The position numbers were made by a program, and so were the translations under genes. Positions 55,503 through 64,000 of a stretch of 64,000 nucleotides of DNA are shown piece by piece. The notes beneath the pieces are model-generated. The model saw only the letters and a program-made list of their open reading frames with translations, was not told where the DNA came from and made no database searches. Each line of letters starts with the position of its first letter. The first letter of the stretch is position 1. Location of the stretch: positions 1 through 64,000 of the forward strand of contig JAUCBJ010008854.1 of NCBI GenBank assembly GCA_032718475.1. Direction: 5' to 3'. This DNA is from Nemertoderma westbladi (lineage: Eukaryota > Xenacoelomorpha > Nemertodermatida > Nemertodermatidae).

Positions 55503-56613
55503 GGGTCCTACTAAATACTACAAAAAGCACAAAACAAGCACAAAAAAGCACAAAAAAGTCAAGAAAAGCACAAAAAAGCACAAAAAAAGCACAAAAAAGC
55601 ACAAAAAAAGTAAAAAAAAGCACAAAAAAGTAAAAAAAAAGCACAAAAAAACCTTCTCACATCAAGAGAGAGAGAGGGGGGGGGGGGGGGGGGGGCGAAA
55701 ATATGAGAGATATTGTTACAGACACCCCCTTCCCCCCCTGACATATAAGATAAGTACGCATGAACTCCTAAACAACATTGCAAACAATCTGGCAGTTATA
55801 GAAATTTCAAAGTATACAGTAGTTACAACAGCAGTGGTTAAACCCAGGCAGGAACTGTGTTTCCAACAGACGCAGATATCGTAACCAAGGCAGTTCCGAC
55901 CTAAGCTAGATTCTTGCAAGTATGACTATGACTAATATCATCATACTTGTCCTCAGACGTTATCGATCGCCCACTCGAGAGGTTCGGGCAGACCGTGATG
56001 TGATATAATTGTACAGTATGTCGATTTATCGGAGAATAAAGGCATTCCAATAACAGAATAATCGCGATTTCGGTCAACACTGACATATCCAGTTTACAAG
56101 CGCCTATCACCTATGCTGCGTCGCTACATCTCCCACATCGCTACATCCACATCGTTACAAGTAATTAACCAGAACGCTGATAAGTTGACATAATGTGACA
56201 AGACAATAACAAAGTCTATTACAGTATTATAAGTTCTATCCTGATATTTGAATTGAACCATCTTTACATACTGACATTAGCCTGATATTGCACTAGGGTG
56301 CTCGTGGTAGGGCTGTACCTGTAAGTGCTCGTGCTGGTACTCACTCACTGGCAGCTATATGACATGAAAGCATACTGGACGTGGACATGTGATTATCCTT
56401 CCGGTAGCCTAGACACTACTGCACTACATGATATTGCTTCTATCATCTGTTCTATTACAAGCTCAATAAACAGCTATCAGTTTGGTTTTTTGTGCTTTTT
56501 TTTTATTTTTTTGTGCTTTTTTTTTACCTTTTTTGTGCTTTTTTGTGCTTTTCTTGACTTTTTTGTGCTTTTTTGTGCTTGTTTTGTGCTTTTTGTAGTA
56601 TTTAGTAGGACCC
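55503..56613. mobile_element. Repeat-armed Mutator-like element with 9-bp TSD (GCACAAAAAA arms)
   Basis: The ends are GGGTCCTACTAAATACTAC at 55503 and its perfect complement ending at 56613. GCAAATCCA is duplicated at 55494-55502 and 56614-56622. Both arms are runs of GCACAAAA(A)n words (55520-55660 and, inverted, 56485-56605). A poly-G run lies at about 55677-55695. There is no transposase, and lysine-rich frames across the arms are artefacts. The ACTAAATAC core of the terminus and the 9-bp duplication tie it to the 10.7-kb Mutator-like element. Confidence 0.85.
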
Positions 56614-56742
56614 GCAAATCCATGCCCGGTCAGCCGGTTAAATTTCCATAGTGTACGCTGTACGGTATTCTCACTCCCACGCCCACCACCCACTGGTGTA
56701 CTTTTTGGTATCGTCTACCAGTCTGCCAGTCGGTGAGAAGTC

Positions 56743-56814
56743 AAAAATTGGACTTCAAGTCCAATTTTAGACTTAAAGTCCAATTTTGGACTCCAAAGTC
56801 CAATATTGGACTTT
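56743..56814. repeat. Short palindromic tandem repeat (AAGTCCAATTTTGGACTT)
   Basis: The self-complementary word AAGTCCAATnTTGGACTT is repeated with small changes, so the whole 70-bp stretch could fold into alternative hairpins. No coding content. Confidence 0.6.
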
Positions 56815-57232
56815 AGTACAACTCCAAGTGTACCTACCCATGCTGCCATACTGTATATCGGTATTTAAATCAAAACTGCATCCCGTATCCGTACATATAT
56901 ATTACATAATTACAATGCAACATTATTTTAATGATCAAATTAATTATTATAAGTATTATAAGCAGGGATCGCACACATACAGTCAGACATCAGTAGTTAC
57001 TTTTTGCGGTAGTGGTATGGCTTTGCGGTAGCCTTACTGCCTTAATCTGTTAATGGTGTATACCGCGGTTCGCGGTAGCGGTAGTGGAGTTATAGCTGTA
57101 TAGTTCATTCATACCCATACCTGTGGCTGTGGTATTTTCGTATGGCAAAAATAAGACTATCGTATGGCAAATCTGTAACCTATTATGTTATTGAGTTAAT
57201 GTTTATGTTTATTGACTAATTGTTTTGATTAG

Positions 57233-57393
57233 GTTCACTGTGTCAAGTACAATGCACACATCTCCAACCAGACACTACAGCACTATATAACATTGGAGTT
57301 GGAGGTGTCTCTTGGTTCCCCCAAGCTTGACACTAGAACAAAGCCGCCTCCGCTTTGCAGGACATTGCTATCGCTGTGAGGACCAGCCAGTGC
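57233..57393 (+). pseudogene. Inverted duplicate of the non-LTR retrotransposon 3' region
   Basis: On the plus strand this repeats a segment (CAAGCTTGACACTAGAACAA, GCCGCCTCCGCTTTGCAGGA) that occurs on the opposite strand at about 57480-57650 in the adjoining copy B. The switch of strand is at about 57393, in the middle of the DQPVH-coding region. The two arms of about 165 bp have a spacer of about 90 bp and form a hairpin-like structure at the 3' end of copy B. Confidence 0.75.
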
Positions 57394-58900
57394 ATCCGCA
57401 TCTTTAAGGCCAGTGTCCTTTAAGATGCGTCTCAAGAAAGTCATGGGCTGTCCACCATGCTTATTCACTCCATGAGGCTGCCAAAGTACAAGATTATGCA
57501 CTGGCTGGTCCTCACGGCGAAAGCAATGTCCTTCAAAGCGGAGGCGATTTTGTTCTAGTGTCAAGCTTGGGGGAACCAATGAGACACCTCCAATGTTATA
57601 TAGTGTCTGGTTGGAGATGTGTGCATTGTACTTTGACACAATGAACCCGGCGTAGCATTCTTGTGAATGTGCCATCCAGAGATTTGGTGTCCTCAGCAGT
57701 TAGAGCCCAGCATGGACTCCCGTAGAGGAGTACTGGAACTACTGCTGCTCTAAATAATCGGACCTTAAGTTTCCGATTAATTCTCAGTGACTTCCAAATC
57801 CTGGAAAGCCTATTCAAGGCTGCCCATGCCTTTCCCTTACGTATTCGAAGGTCCTCACCTGACTTCCGGATCCATAATCCCAGGTAACAGAAGTCGTCCA
57901 CATGCTCAAGCATACCATCCTTTGAGCTTATGCTCATCCGATCAGAGACTTGCTGAGGACTTTCAAAGTTAACGGTCAGAATTTTGGTCTTTCTGGAGTT
58001 AATAAAAAGACCAACACTAGAAGCAGCATGTTCTAATGAGCTGAGGAGCCGTTGGGCTCCCTCTAATGATTCTGAGAGTACTCCTAAGTCATCAGCAAAG
58101 TCTAGATCAGTTAGGTATTTGGCAGGATTTCCTCGACTTCTGGAGCCAGTAGGTGGAGTTATCATCACCCCATCATCATTATGATGATCTAAGGACATGC
58201 ATAGAACATAGTCAACCACAATAATGAACAAGAATGGTGCAAGTGTGTCTCCTTGGAGGACGCCCCATAACACTTCAAATGGTTCTGTCTCTGTGTCACC
58301 GTCAACAGTAGACACAAATGTTGTCGAACCATCGTATACTGATCTGATTGCTGCAATAATTTCATCAGGAATCCCATATAATGAAAGTATGCTGAACATA
58401 CGTGAGCGAGAGACTGAATCAAAGGCCTTGAAGAAGTCAACAAAGATAACAGCCAGATGCCTGTCTTTCTTTTTTGATAATTCTTCAATTATCCTTCTAA
58501 GTGCCAAAATGGGCTCCATGATCCCACGACCTTTACGGAACCCATTCTGATTTCCAAGGAGTAGTCTCTCAATGGGATCCCTGATGCGATTTAATAGAAT
58601 CCTATTGTATAGCTTTGCAGCAATCGATATCAATGAGATTCCCCGAAAAGAACCATAGAGCGTTAGGTTGCCCTTCTTGGGAACTGGCACCAACTTATTT
58701 GCTTTCACCTCCTGCGGGACTCCTGCTGCCCGATACACGTCCACCACGATGGGACAGACGAGCCCCAAACACCCAGGCACTCCAAAGACCCCAGGGGGAA
58801 CACCACCCACTCCACCGGCACGACTGGTCCCAACGCCCCCCGCAGCAGCCCTCACCCCTGCAAAGGAGACATCGCCAATGGGAACATCCGGGAACACTTA
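57394..58900 (-). pseudogene. Non-LTR retrotransposon reverse transcriptase (copy B)
   Basis: This is the longest copy of the family. On the minus strand a 433-codon frame (58897-57596) contains LVPVPKKGNLTLYGSFRGIS, LGNQNGFRKGRGI, FVDFFKAFDSV (first catalytic Asp), GVLQGDTLAPFLF, and FADDLGVL (catalytic Asp pair) near 58098. Thumb-like sequence and AVVPVLLYGSPCW follow. A frameshift near 57650 leads into the conserved tail (GHCFRRED, NLVLWQPHGVNKHGGQPM). The endonuclease domain is absent because the copy is 5'-truncated near 58900. The first 60 or so codons are unusually glycine- and valine-rich because A has become G at about thirty positions relative to copy A. The clade is not assigned. 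Confidence 0.85.
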
Positions 58901-59758
58901 CTGTCTTAAAGGACACTAATTGTTGGGGGGTGGTGCAGGAGGTGGACCACCCAGTCTGCCAGTCATGCCAGTGGCCATTTTTGGACAGATTTGTCTCAAA
59001 TTTCACACAGACACTCTCTGACCTATGTGTAACTTCATAGAAAAAAGTTTTAAATTAGGTGATTTTCCGCTTCGAGCAGCACGATTGAAAAGCATGAGTT
59101 TATGGCTTTTTTCTCGAAAAGTAAATTTTTGCCTGTTTTCAAATGTGCACTATTTCCTTAATTTTCCTTCAATTTGCCGGAAAATATACTGACAGACACC
59201 CCAGGTCGTGTATTTAGTGTGGTGTAAATTTTACGGCTGCAGACCCAGCTGTAACTGTGTGTGTGTGTAGTAGTAGGCTTATATCGAAGTCGAACTTAAA
59301 TTAGGCCCTATATTGACAGTTTTGAAATTTATAATATCATGGGGTATCTATCTGCATCTGGGTATGCTATGCTGGTATGTAAGAATATACTGAGGGGGGT
59401 TAAATTTTACTAAAAAATCACCCAGAGTAGTTTATCTCCGGGTTAAAATACCCCAATGAATTCTAACCGGGCTGCCGGGCAGCCGGGGGGTGAAAATACA
59501 CTCAGACACTAGGGAATTTTAACCGCGGGTGAATTTTTAGAGGGGTGGAAATTCTCTGCTACACCGGTACCTCTGTCAGCCTGTAGTCCAGTCCAGTAGT
59601 CTGGTAGTGCATAGTGTAGTCTGTAGTGTAATACTCGTTGTTGCCAGCTGACAGGCAGGCAGGTGGCAGCCAACCAGTGACCAGTGCACACAAAGCTGCA
59701 AAGTGTCTTATAAAGCAAAGCTATCCGGTAACAACTGACCAAGTGAACATACTGAACA
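58901..59758. other. Intergenic DNA upstream of IRE1
   Basis: No gene seen. The segment includes a short TGTGTGTGTG run near 59260 and must contain the IRE1 promoter, but no clear TATA box stands out. Confidence 0.5.
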
Positions 59759-62437
59759 ATGATTACGTTAGTTTTTTTGTGGAGGTTTGTAATGCTTTCT
59801 ATATGTGTTGCTTGTACATTCGTCATCCAATGTGCTTATGCCAATGAAGATACTGTTATTGCTAAGCCGGATAACAAAGTTCGTGTTTTAGAAAACCTAA
59901 TCTTAATAACCACGTTGGATGGCACAATATACGGGACCAGTTTATCTACTGGGGCGATCAAATGGCAGTTTAAGGATGGGCCACTCCTTCGAATGTCGTC
60001 CGTCATTCCAAAGAAAGGGCCGATGTTTTTACCTGACCCGACCGATGGCACTCTTTACGCTTTCGGAGGCCCCACAGCGGATTTTGAGAGGCTCAAGAAA
60101 TTGCCTTACTCGATACAGGAGTTAACAGCGGAGTCCCCTCTGCGCGGCGATGATGGGGTCCTTTACACCGGGAAAAAGTTAGATAAATGGTACGGGATAG
60201 ACCTAGAAACGGGATCCCGCAGTACAACGCTGAATGTAGACGGTTCGACTGAGTGTCCGAAGCTCGATGAGTCTGCAGGTAACCTCGTCTGGATCGGACT
60301 CACCGAGTACACCATGGCCACGTACGATGGGGCTACGGGTGTCCCATTATGGAACGTAAGTTACGTTGAATACAAGTCTAATGTGTGGCGACCAGGCGGA
60401 GTGGATCCGCCCACGCTTTACGCTAGCACCTCCAGTGGGCTCACGGTCGCCGTGGATACCGAACGGGTCGTCTGGGCTAACGAACTACACCCTGAATCCC
60501 CCGTGGTGGGTGCATACTTACTGGGTCCCCCGCGTGGTGTAACCCATCTACAGCGGGTCCCTTTTAAGTCGGTTCGCTCTCACAGACTCTTGGGTCTATC
60601 TGAGGGTGACCCCCTCCCCCAATGGATGTCCGGCGCGCCGCCCCTACTGCAGACTCTCTACGTCGCCCAGCAACCCCCGCTGCTGTTCGCCATGTCCGCC
60701 TTCGTGGACCAATCAGAGACGAGTATAATCCCACAGGATTCCTCGACCCCGCGAATCTCCGGCCCCTCCGACATCTCCGAGAGCGCCCCCATGCGGGGAG
60801 TAGAGGAATCCCAGGTGGCGGTGATGAGTCAGTGCGCGCGTAAACGCACGCCGCGCTCGTGCCGCGCGCAGCACATCCTGTTGCTAGGCTACCACGACCT
60901 CCCTCCCGCGGTCCCCACATCCGCCATGATCGCGTTACTGGGCAACCGAACGGTCGCCACGCAACCGCTGCCCGGCGACCAACCTGCCCCGCTAAACGTT
61001 TCCGCGACCCCCCAGATCGCCTCTCCCCCTGGAACTCTCCGAGACAACATCGCAACTTCGTCTCTAGTTATTATAATATCGGGAATATCCGGTGGTTTAG
61101 TCGCCTTTTTATTCCTCATTCTGAATAAACGTTTACTAAATAAACAATTATCTCCTGCGAACGTTTCAGATTACTCGTTACTTTCGTCGAATTCCTCCTC
61201 CTCGTACGACGGTTCCTATTCCGCGAGCAGCGGCGCGATTACCATCGGGAAGATCGGCTTCTTCCCGGACTCGATACTGGGCCGCGGGTGCGAGGGGACC
61301 TGCGTCTACCGGGGGCTGTTCGAGGAGCGACCCGTAGCGGTTAAACGCCTTCTGCCGGAGTGCTTCCAGCTGGCGGACCGGGAGGTCGCCTTGCTGCGGG
61401 AGAGCGACGCCCATCCCAACGTGGTCCGCTACTACGCGACCGAGACGGACCGGCAGTTTCGTTACATCGCCTTGGAGTTGTGCGACGCTACGCTGCAGGA
61501 TTACGTGGAGGATCCGTCGTACAGCGGGCCGCGAGTGTCCGACGCGTCGTCGTTACTGCGGGGCGCCACAACCGGGTTGCGACACCTCCACCATCTAGGG
61601 ATAATCCATCGAGATATTAAACCGCAGAATGTTCTTCTAATCTCTCGTCGTGGTTCTTCCGAGCCGATCACCGCGGTTATTTCCGACTTTGGGTTGTGTC
61701 GGAAGTTGTCGGTCGGTCGGGGGTCGGTCACGCGATCCGGTGGGATCGCCGGCACCTCAGGTTGGATCGCACCCGAGGTGCTAAACACCTCGTCTACGAC
61801 TCGATCCGTCGATATATTCTCCGCGGGTTGCGTTTACTATTACGTGTTGAGCGACGGCCACCATCCCTTCGGGGATCCCATCCACCGACAGACTAACATC
61901 GTGGACGGGACCTACAGCGTGTCGCGTTGCGCTCCTACCGCCGGGGACCTGATAGAGTGGATGGTCCGGCGTAGGGGACGTCCGTCGGCTCACGCTGTGC
62001 TGCTGCACCCCTTCCATTGGAGTCCCGAAAAACAGACGCAGTTCCTGATGGACGTGAGCGATCGTGTGGAGAAGGAGACGATGGATTCCTGTGGGTTTTT
62101 GCGCGATCTGGAATGCGAGACGATTATTGGGGGCAACTGGGTGGACCGGGTTACTCCCGATCTACAAGCTGATCTGCGTCGTTACCGCACCTACAGAGCC
62201 GAGAGAATCGCTCATCTACTTCGGGCCATTCGGAATAAGAAACACCATTACAAGGACCTCCCAGACGAACTGAAACTCAGTCTCGGAGACACGCCCTCCT
62301 CCTTTATCCACTACTTTACCTCCCGTTTCCCTCTGCTCATCACCCACACATACAAGGTGTGTTACTCTATCCGTCACGAGAACCGATTCCAGTCCTACTA
62401 CTCCTCTCAAGAGTCGACAGACGACCCACGACGTTAA
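59759..62437 (+). CDS. ERN1: IRE1 ER-stress sensor kinase/endoribonuclease, intronless
   Basis: 892 residues in one exon. IRE1 sits in the ER membrane, senses unfolded protein and cleaves XBP1-type mRNA. A signal peptide spans residues 1-28. The lumenal beta-propeller-like domain runs from about 38 to 310 (ENLILITTLDGTIYGTSLST...IKWQF), followed by a linker. The transmembrane helix is at about 434-455. The kinase spans about 500-753: glycine loop GRGCEGTCVYRG, VAVK with Lys529, HRDIKPQN 617-624, SDFGL 642-646, an activation loop with Ser/Thr, and GTSGWIAPE 665-673. The KEN RNase domain spans about 757-881 with RTYRAE, RNKKHHY (Asn826, His830 and Tyr812 by comparison with human IRE1alpha Asn906, His910, Tyr892) and FTSRFP. 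All catalytic residues are intact. Length is slightly below human (977). GC is much higher in the coding part than in the flanks. It could be a functional retrogene or a natively intronless gene. Confidence 0.95.
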   Translation: MITLVFLWRFVMLSICVACTFVIQCAYANEDTVIAKPDNKVRVLENLILITTLDGTIYGTSLSTGAIKWQFKDGPLLRMSSVIPKKGPMFLPDPTDGTLYAFGGPTADFERLKKLPYSIQELTAESPLRGDDGVLYTGKKLDKWYGIDLETGSRSTTLNVDGSTECPKLDESAGNLVWIGLTEYTMATYDGATGVPLWNVSYVEYKSNVWRPGGVDPPTLYASTSSGLTVAVDTERVVWANELHPESPVVGAYLLGPPRGVTHLQRVPFKSVRSHRLLGLSEGDPLPQWMSGAPPLLQTLYVAQQPPLLFAMSAFVDQSETSIIPQDSSTPRISGPSDISESAPMRGVEESQVAVMSQCARKRTPRSCRAQHILLLGYHDLPPAVPTSAMIALLGNRTVATQPLPGDQPAPLNVSATPQIASPPGTLRDNIATSSLVIIISGISGGLVAFLFLILNKRLLNKQLSPANVSDYSLLSSNSSSSYDGSYSASSGAITIGKIGFFPDSILGRGCEGTCVYRGLFEERPVAVKRLLPECFQLADREVALLRESDAHPNVVRYYATETDRQFRYIALELCDATLQDYVEDPSYSGPRVSDASSLLRGATTGLRHLHHLGIIHRDIKPQNVLLISRRGSSEPITAVISDFGLCRKLSVGRGSVTRSGGIAGTSGWIAPEVLNTSSTTRSVDIFSAGCVYYYVLSDGHHPFGDPIHRQTNIVDGTYSVSRCAPTAGDLIEWMVRRRGRPSAHAVLLHPFHWSPEKQTQFLMDVSDRVEKETMDSCGFLRDLECETIIGGNWVDRVTPDLQADLRRYRTYRAERIAHLLRAIRNKKHHYKDLPDELKLSLGDTPSSFIHYFTSRFPLLITHTYKVCYSIRHENRFQSYYSSQESTDDPRR

Positions 62438-64000
62438 CTTACTAATCATTTCTATTTGTTTAAATATCCAGGGTTGGTGCCGGTTTTGGATTCATTGTTG
62501 CACAGTTTGGAGAAATAACTATTTTTCCTTCGTATTATTTTGGGTTACATTTATATTTTATATTGGTTAGTAAGATGAATAGCGTAGATGGTTAGTCTTT
62601 ACTGTATAGTTCATATATAGTTTGTTTATTATGTTGAGTATTTAATTAAATATTGATATTTAAAAGACACAAGTTTTGATAATAATGTAACTATTTAATT
62701 TACATATCTGATCTCGATTTAACGAACAATTAATTCCATTCCATTATGTGGATTTATTATGTGGAGTTGCCTCTGCGGTTTTTGCGGGAATACGGCAGAC
62801 CTGTATCAGCTAACACACTGCACAAAGAATAGGAAAGCGCTTTATCAATGGGCAAGTTTTTAAACTCTTTTTTAAATTAATATTTTCTAACTCTTAAACA
62901 TATTAAATTAATATTGTGTGCTTTTACTGTAACACATGCCTCCACTTGGCTTGATTACTATTATTGTTATTTGGATTTATCAGATTCGTCAACACATTAG
63001 TCGTCTTGTATCTACTTAGTACGGATCTCGTCCAGTTTCGTCACGATTTTAACATTGCGTAATACTCCACAGATAAAAGCGGTACCCTTCATCATCTCAG
63101 AGTTCTTTGTAGATTTTTATTACCAATAATCAGTCCATATTACGTCGCATAGGTTACAAGTTACAACAATATAGATATACTATCTCGCTCGCTAATCGTA
63201 CGGTCTCATTGTCTGGGTAGCACTAGCCGACCGTACGTACTAAACTAAACAAAATACTACCACTCACTTTTAGCCACCATCATCGTTCCCCTCCAATCAC
63301 CCATAACTTGGGTCATTAAGCTTAAAAGTGGTCAATGGTTTGTCCGGAAGTTACGATATAATTTTAAATGTTTTAATTTATTCGTATATAATAAAGTTAT
63401 ATATTATTTTGTAGCTAATTTATTTGCGCAGCTTACGCACTAAAAATTAACAAAATCTGTTAAGGCAGTCAAAAGATATGCCCCATTAAAGACTGAAATA
63501 TCGTGAAAATCAGTTGTCCCTTACATGACAAAACCACAAACAACTGTAAATTTTATTACCCCAAGTGGCAAATATATAGGAAACCTATTGTTGGGAAGCT
63601 TAGATGTTTTGCTTTTTTTCAGATTTATTTCAGGCCATAATATTCATGTTGAACCATTGAGATTGATACATAAAATGGGCATGGATTTTTCATTTTTTGT
63701 GTCACATCTGTAACATTTACGTCTAGAATCTGAAGTAGTAACTGTAGGTTTACAGTTTTGATATATTTAGAATCAACAGGGTTTCTAACATAGGCCAAAT
63801 ATCACATACAAAGGACAAGGTCATCTCATTTGGGAAGCATTTATGTTTAACAAAGTCAAATTTCATACAAGTATAATGATACGTGTGGAAAGGCAATTTT
63901 AATTTATGCCGCATCAACCCCAAGAGTTAATGTGATAAATAAACACCTAGGATGTATAGCGGTGGTAAGCGATTTAGTCAACTATCTGTAACGCGTCACC
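62438..64000. other. AT-rich sequence downstream of IRE1
   Basis: No gene is supported; the frame at 63525-63713 has no recognisable motif. No clear poly-A tract follows the IRE1 stop that would mark a fresh retrocopy. Confidence 0.5.

Noticed and set aside
55261-55884. Lys/Ser/Thr/His-rich 207-residue frame
   Set aside because: Most of it is the AAAAAGCAC repeat arm of a transposon; the rest has no recognisable motif.
60564-61055. Arg/Gly-rich frames on the minus strand of IRE1
   Set aside because: Shadows of a GC-rich coding region whose plus-strand frame has full domain support.

Overview
This is nuclear DNA from an invertebrate animal; the phylum cannot be fixed from the sequence alone. 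The evidence is spliced genes with GT/AG introns, a metazoan-type NAP1 and IRE1, and a dense, largely metazoan transposon load (BEL/Pao, non-LTR retrotransposons, hAT, Mutator-like, and a Penelope-type ribozyme insertion). No bacterial operon, CRISPR or rRNA is present. The AT-rich intergenic DNA is full of the palindromes TAGGCCTA, TACCGGTA and CAGTACTG.

Host genes are few. They are a small mitochondrial membrane protein resembling UQCC4/CCSMST1 (1581-1985, +), a NUDT19-type Nudix hydrolase (4028-5182, +) with a frameshifted duplicate (9427-10530, +), a three-exon nucleosome assembly protein 1 gene (34256 down to 32329, -), and an intronless, apparently complete IRE1 kinase/RNase (59759-62437, +), the ER stress sensor.

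Everything else is mobile or repetitive. From left to right: a fold-back element (about 486-1420); a 353-bp insertion with a hammerhead ribozyme embedded in a tRNA-like A-box/B-box structure (8272-8624); a 17-bp minisatellite (10688-11745); a non-LTR retrotransposon (11990-12663 and 28391-28990) split by a young BEL/Pao element (12664-28390, TSD CATGG); a 23-bp minisatellite (29565-32328) that runs exactly up to the NAP1 stop codon; a second fold-back element (34592-37165) just upstream of NAP1; and a repeat-rich stretch (37166-41740).

Next comes a nested transposon complex. A hAT-like element (43515-55071, 8-bp TSD ATCAGTAG) contains a 10.7-kb Mutator-like element (44187-54879, 9-bp TSD GATATTGAA). 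The Mutator-like element has long composite terminal inverted repeats and a decayed gene encoding a PHD finger, an OTU-type cysteine-protease-like domain and part of a transposase. Two smaller elements nearby (41917-43118 and 55503-56613) also start with GGGT, have about 9-bp TSDs and have arms made of short repeated words, so the region holds a group of related 'repeat-armed' Mutator-like elements. Finally, a second non-LTR copy (57233-58900) carries a dense A-to-G cluster resembling ADAR hyper-editing fixed in DNA.

The most noteworthy items are the PHD-OTU Mutator-like element with its repeat-armed relatives, the tRNA-like/hammerhead insertion, the A-to-G cluster, and the minisatellite that abuts the NAP1 stop codon. 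All coordinates, alignments and splice models were made by eye.
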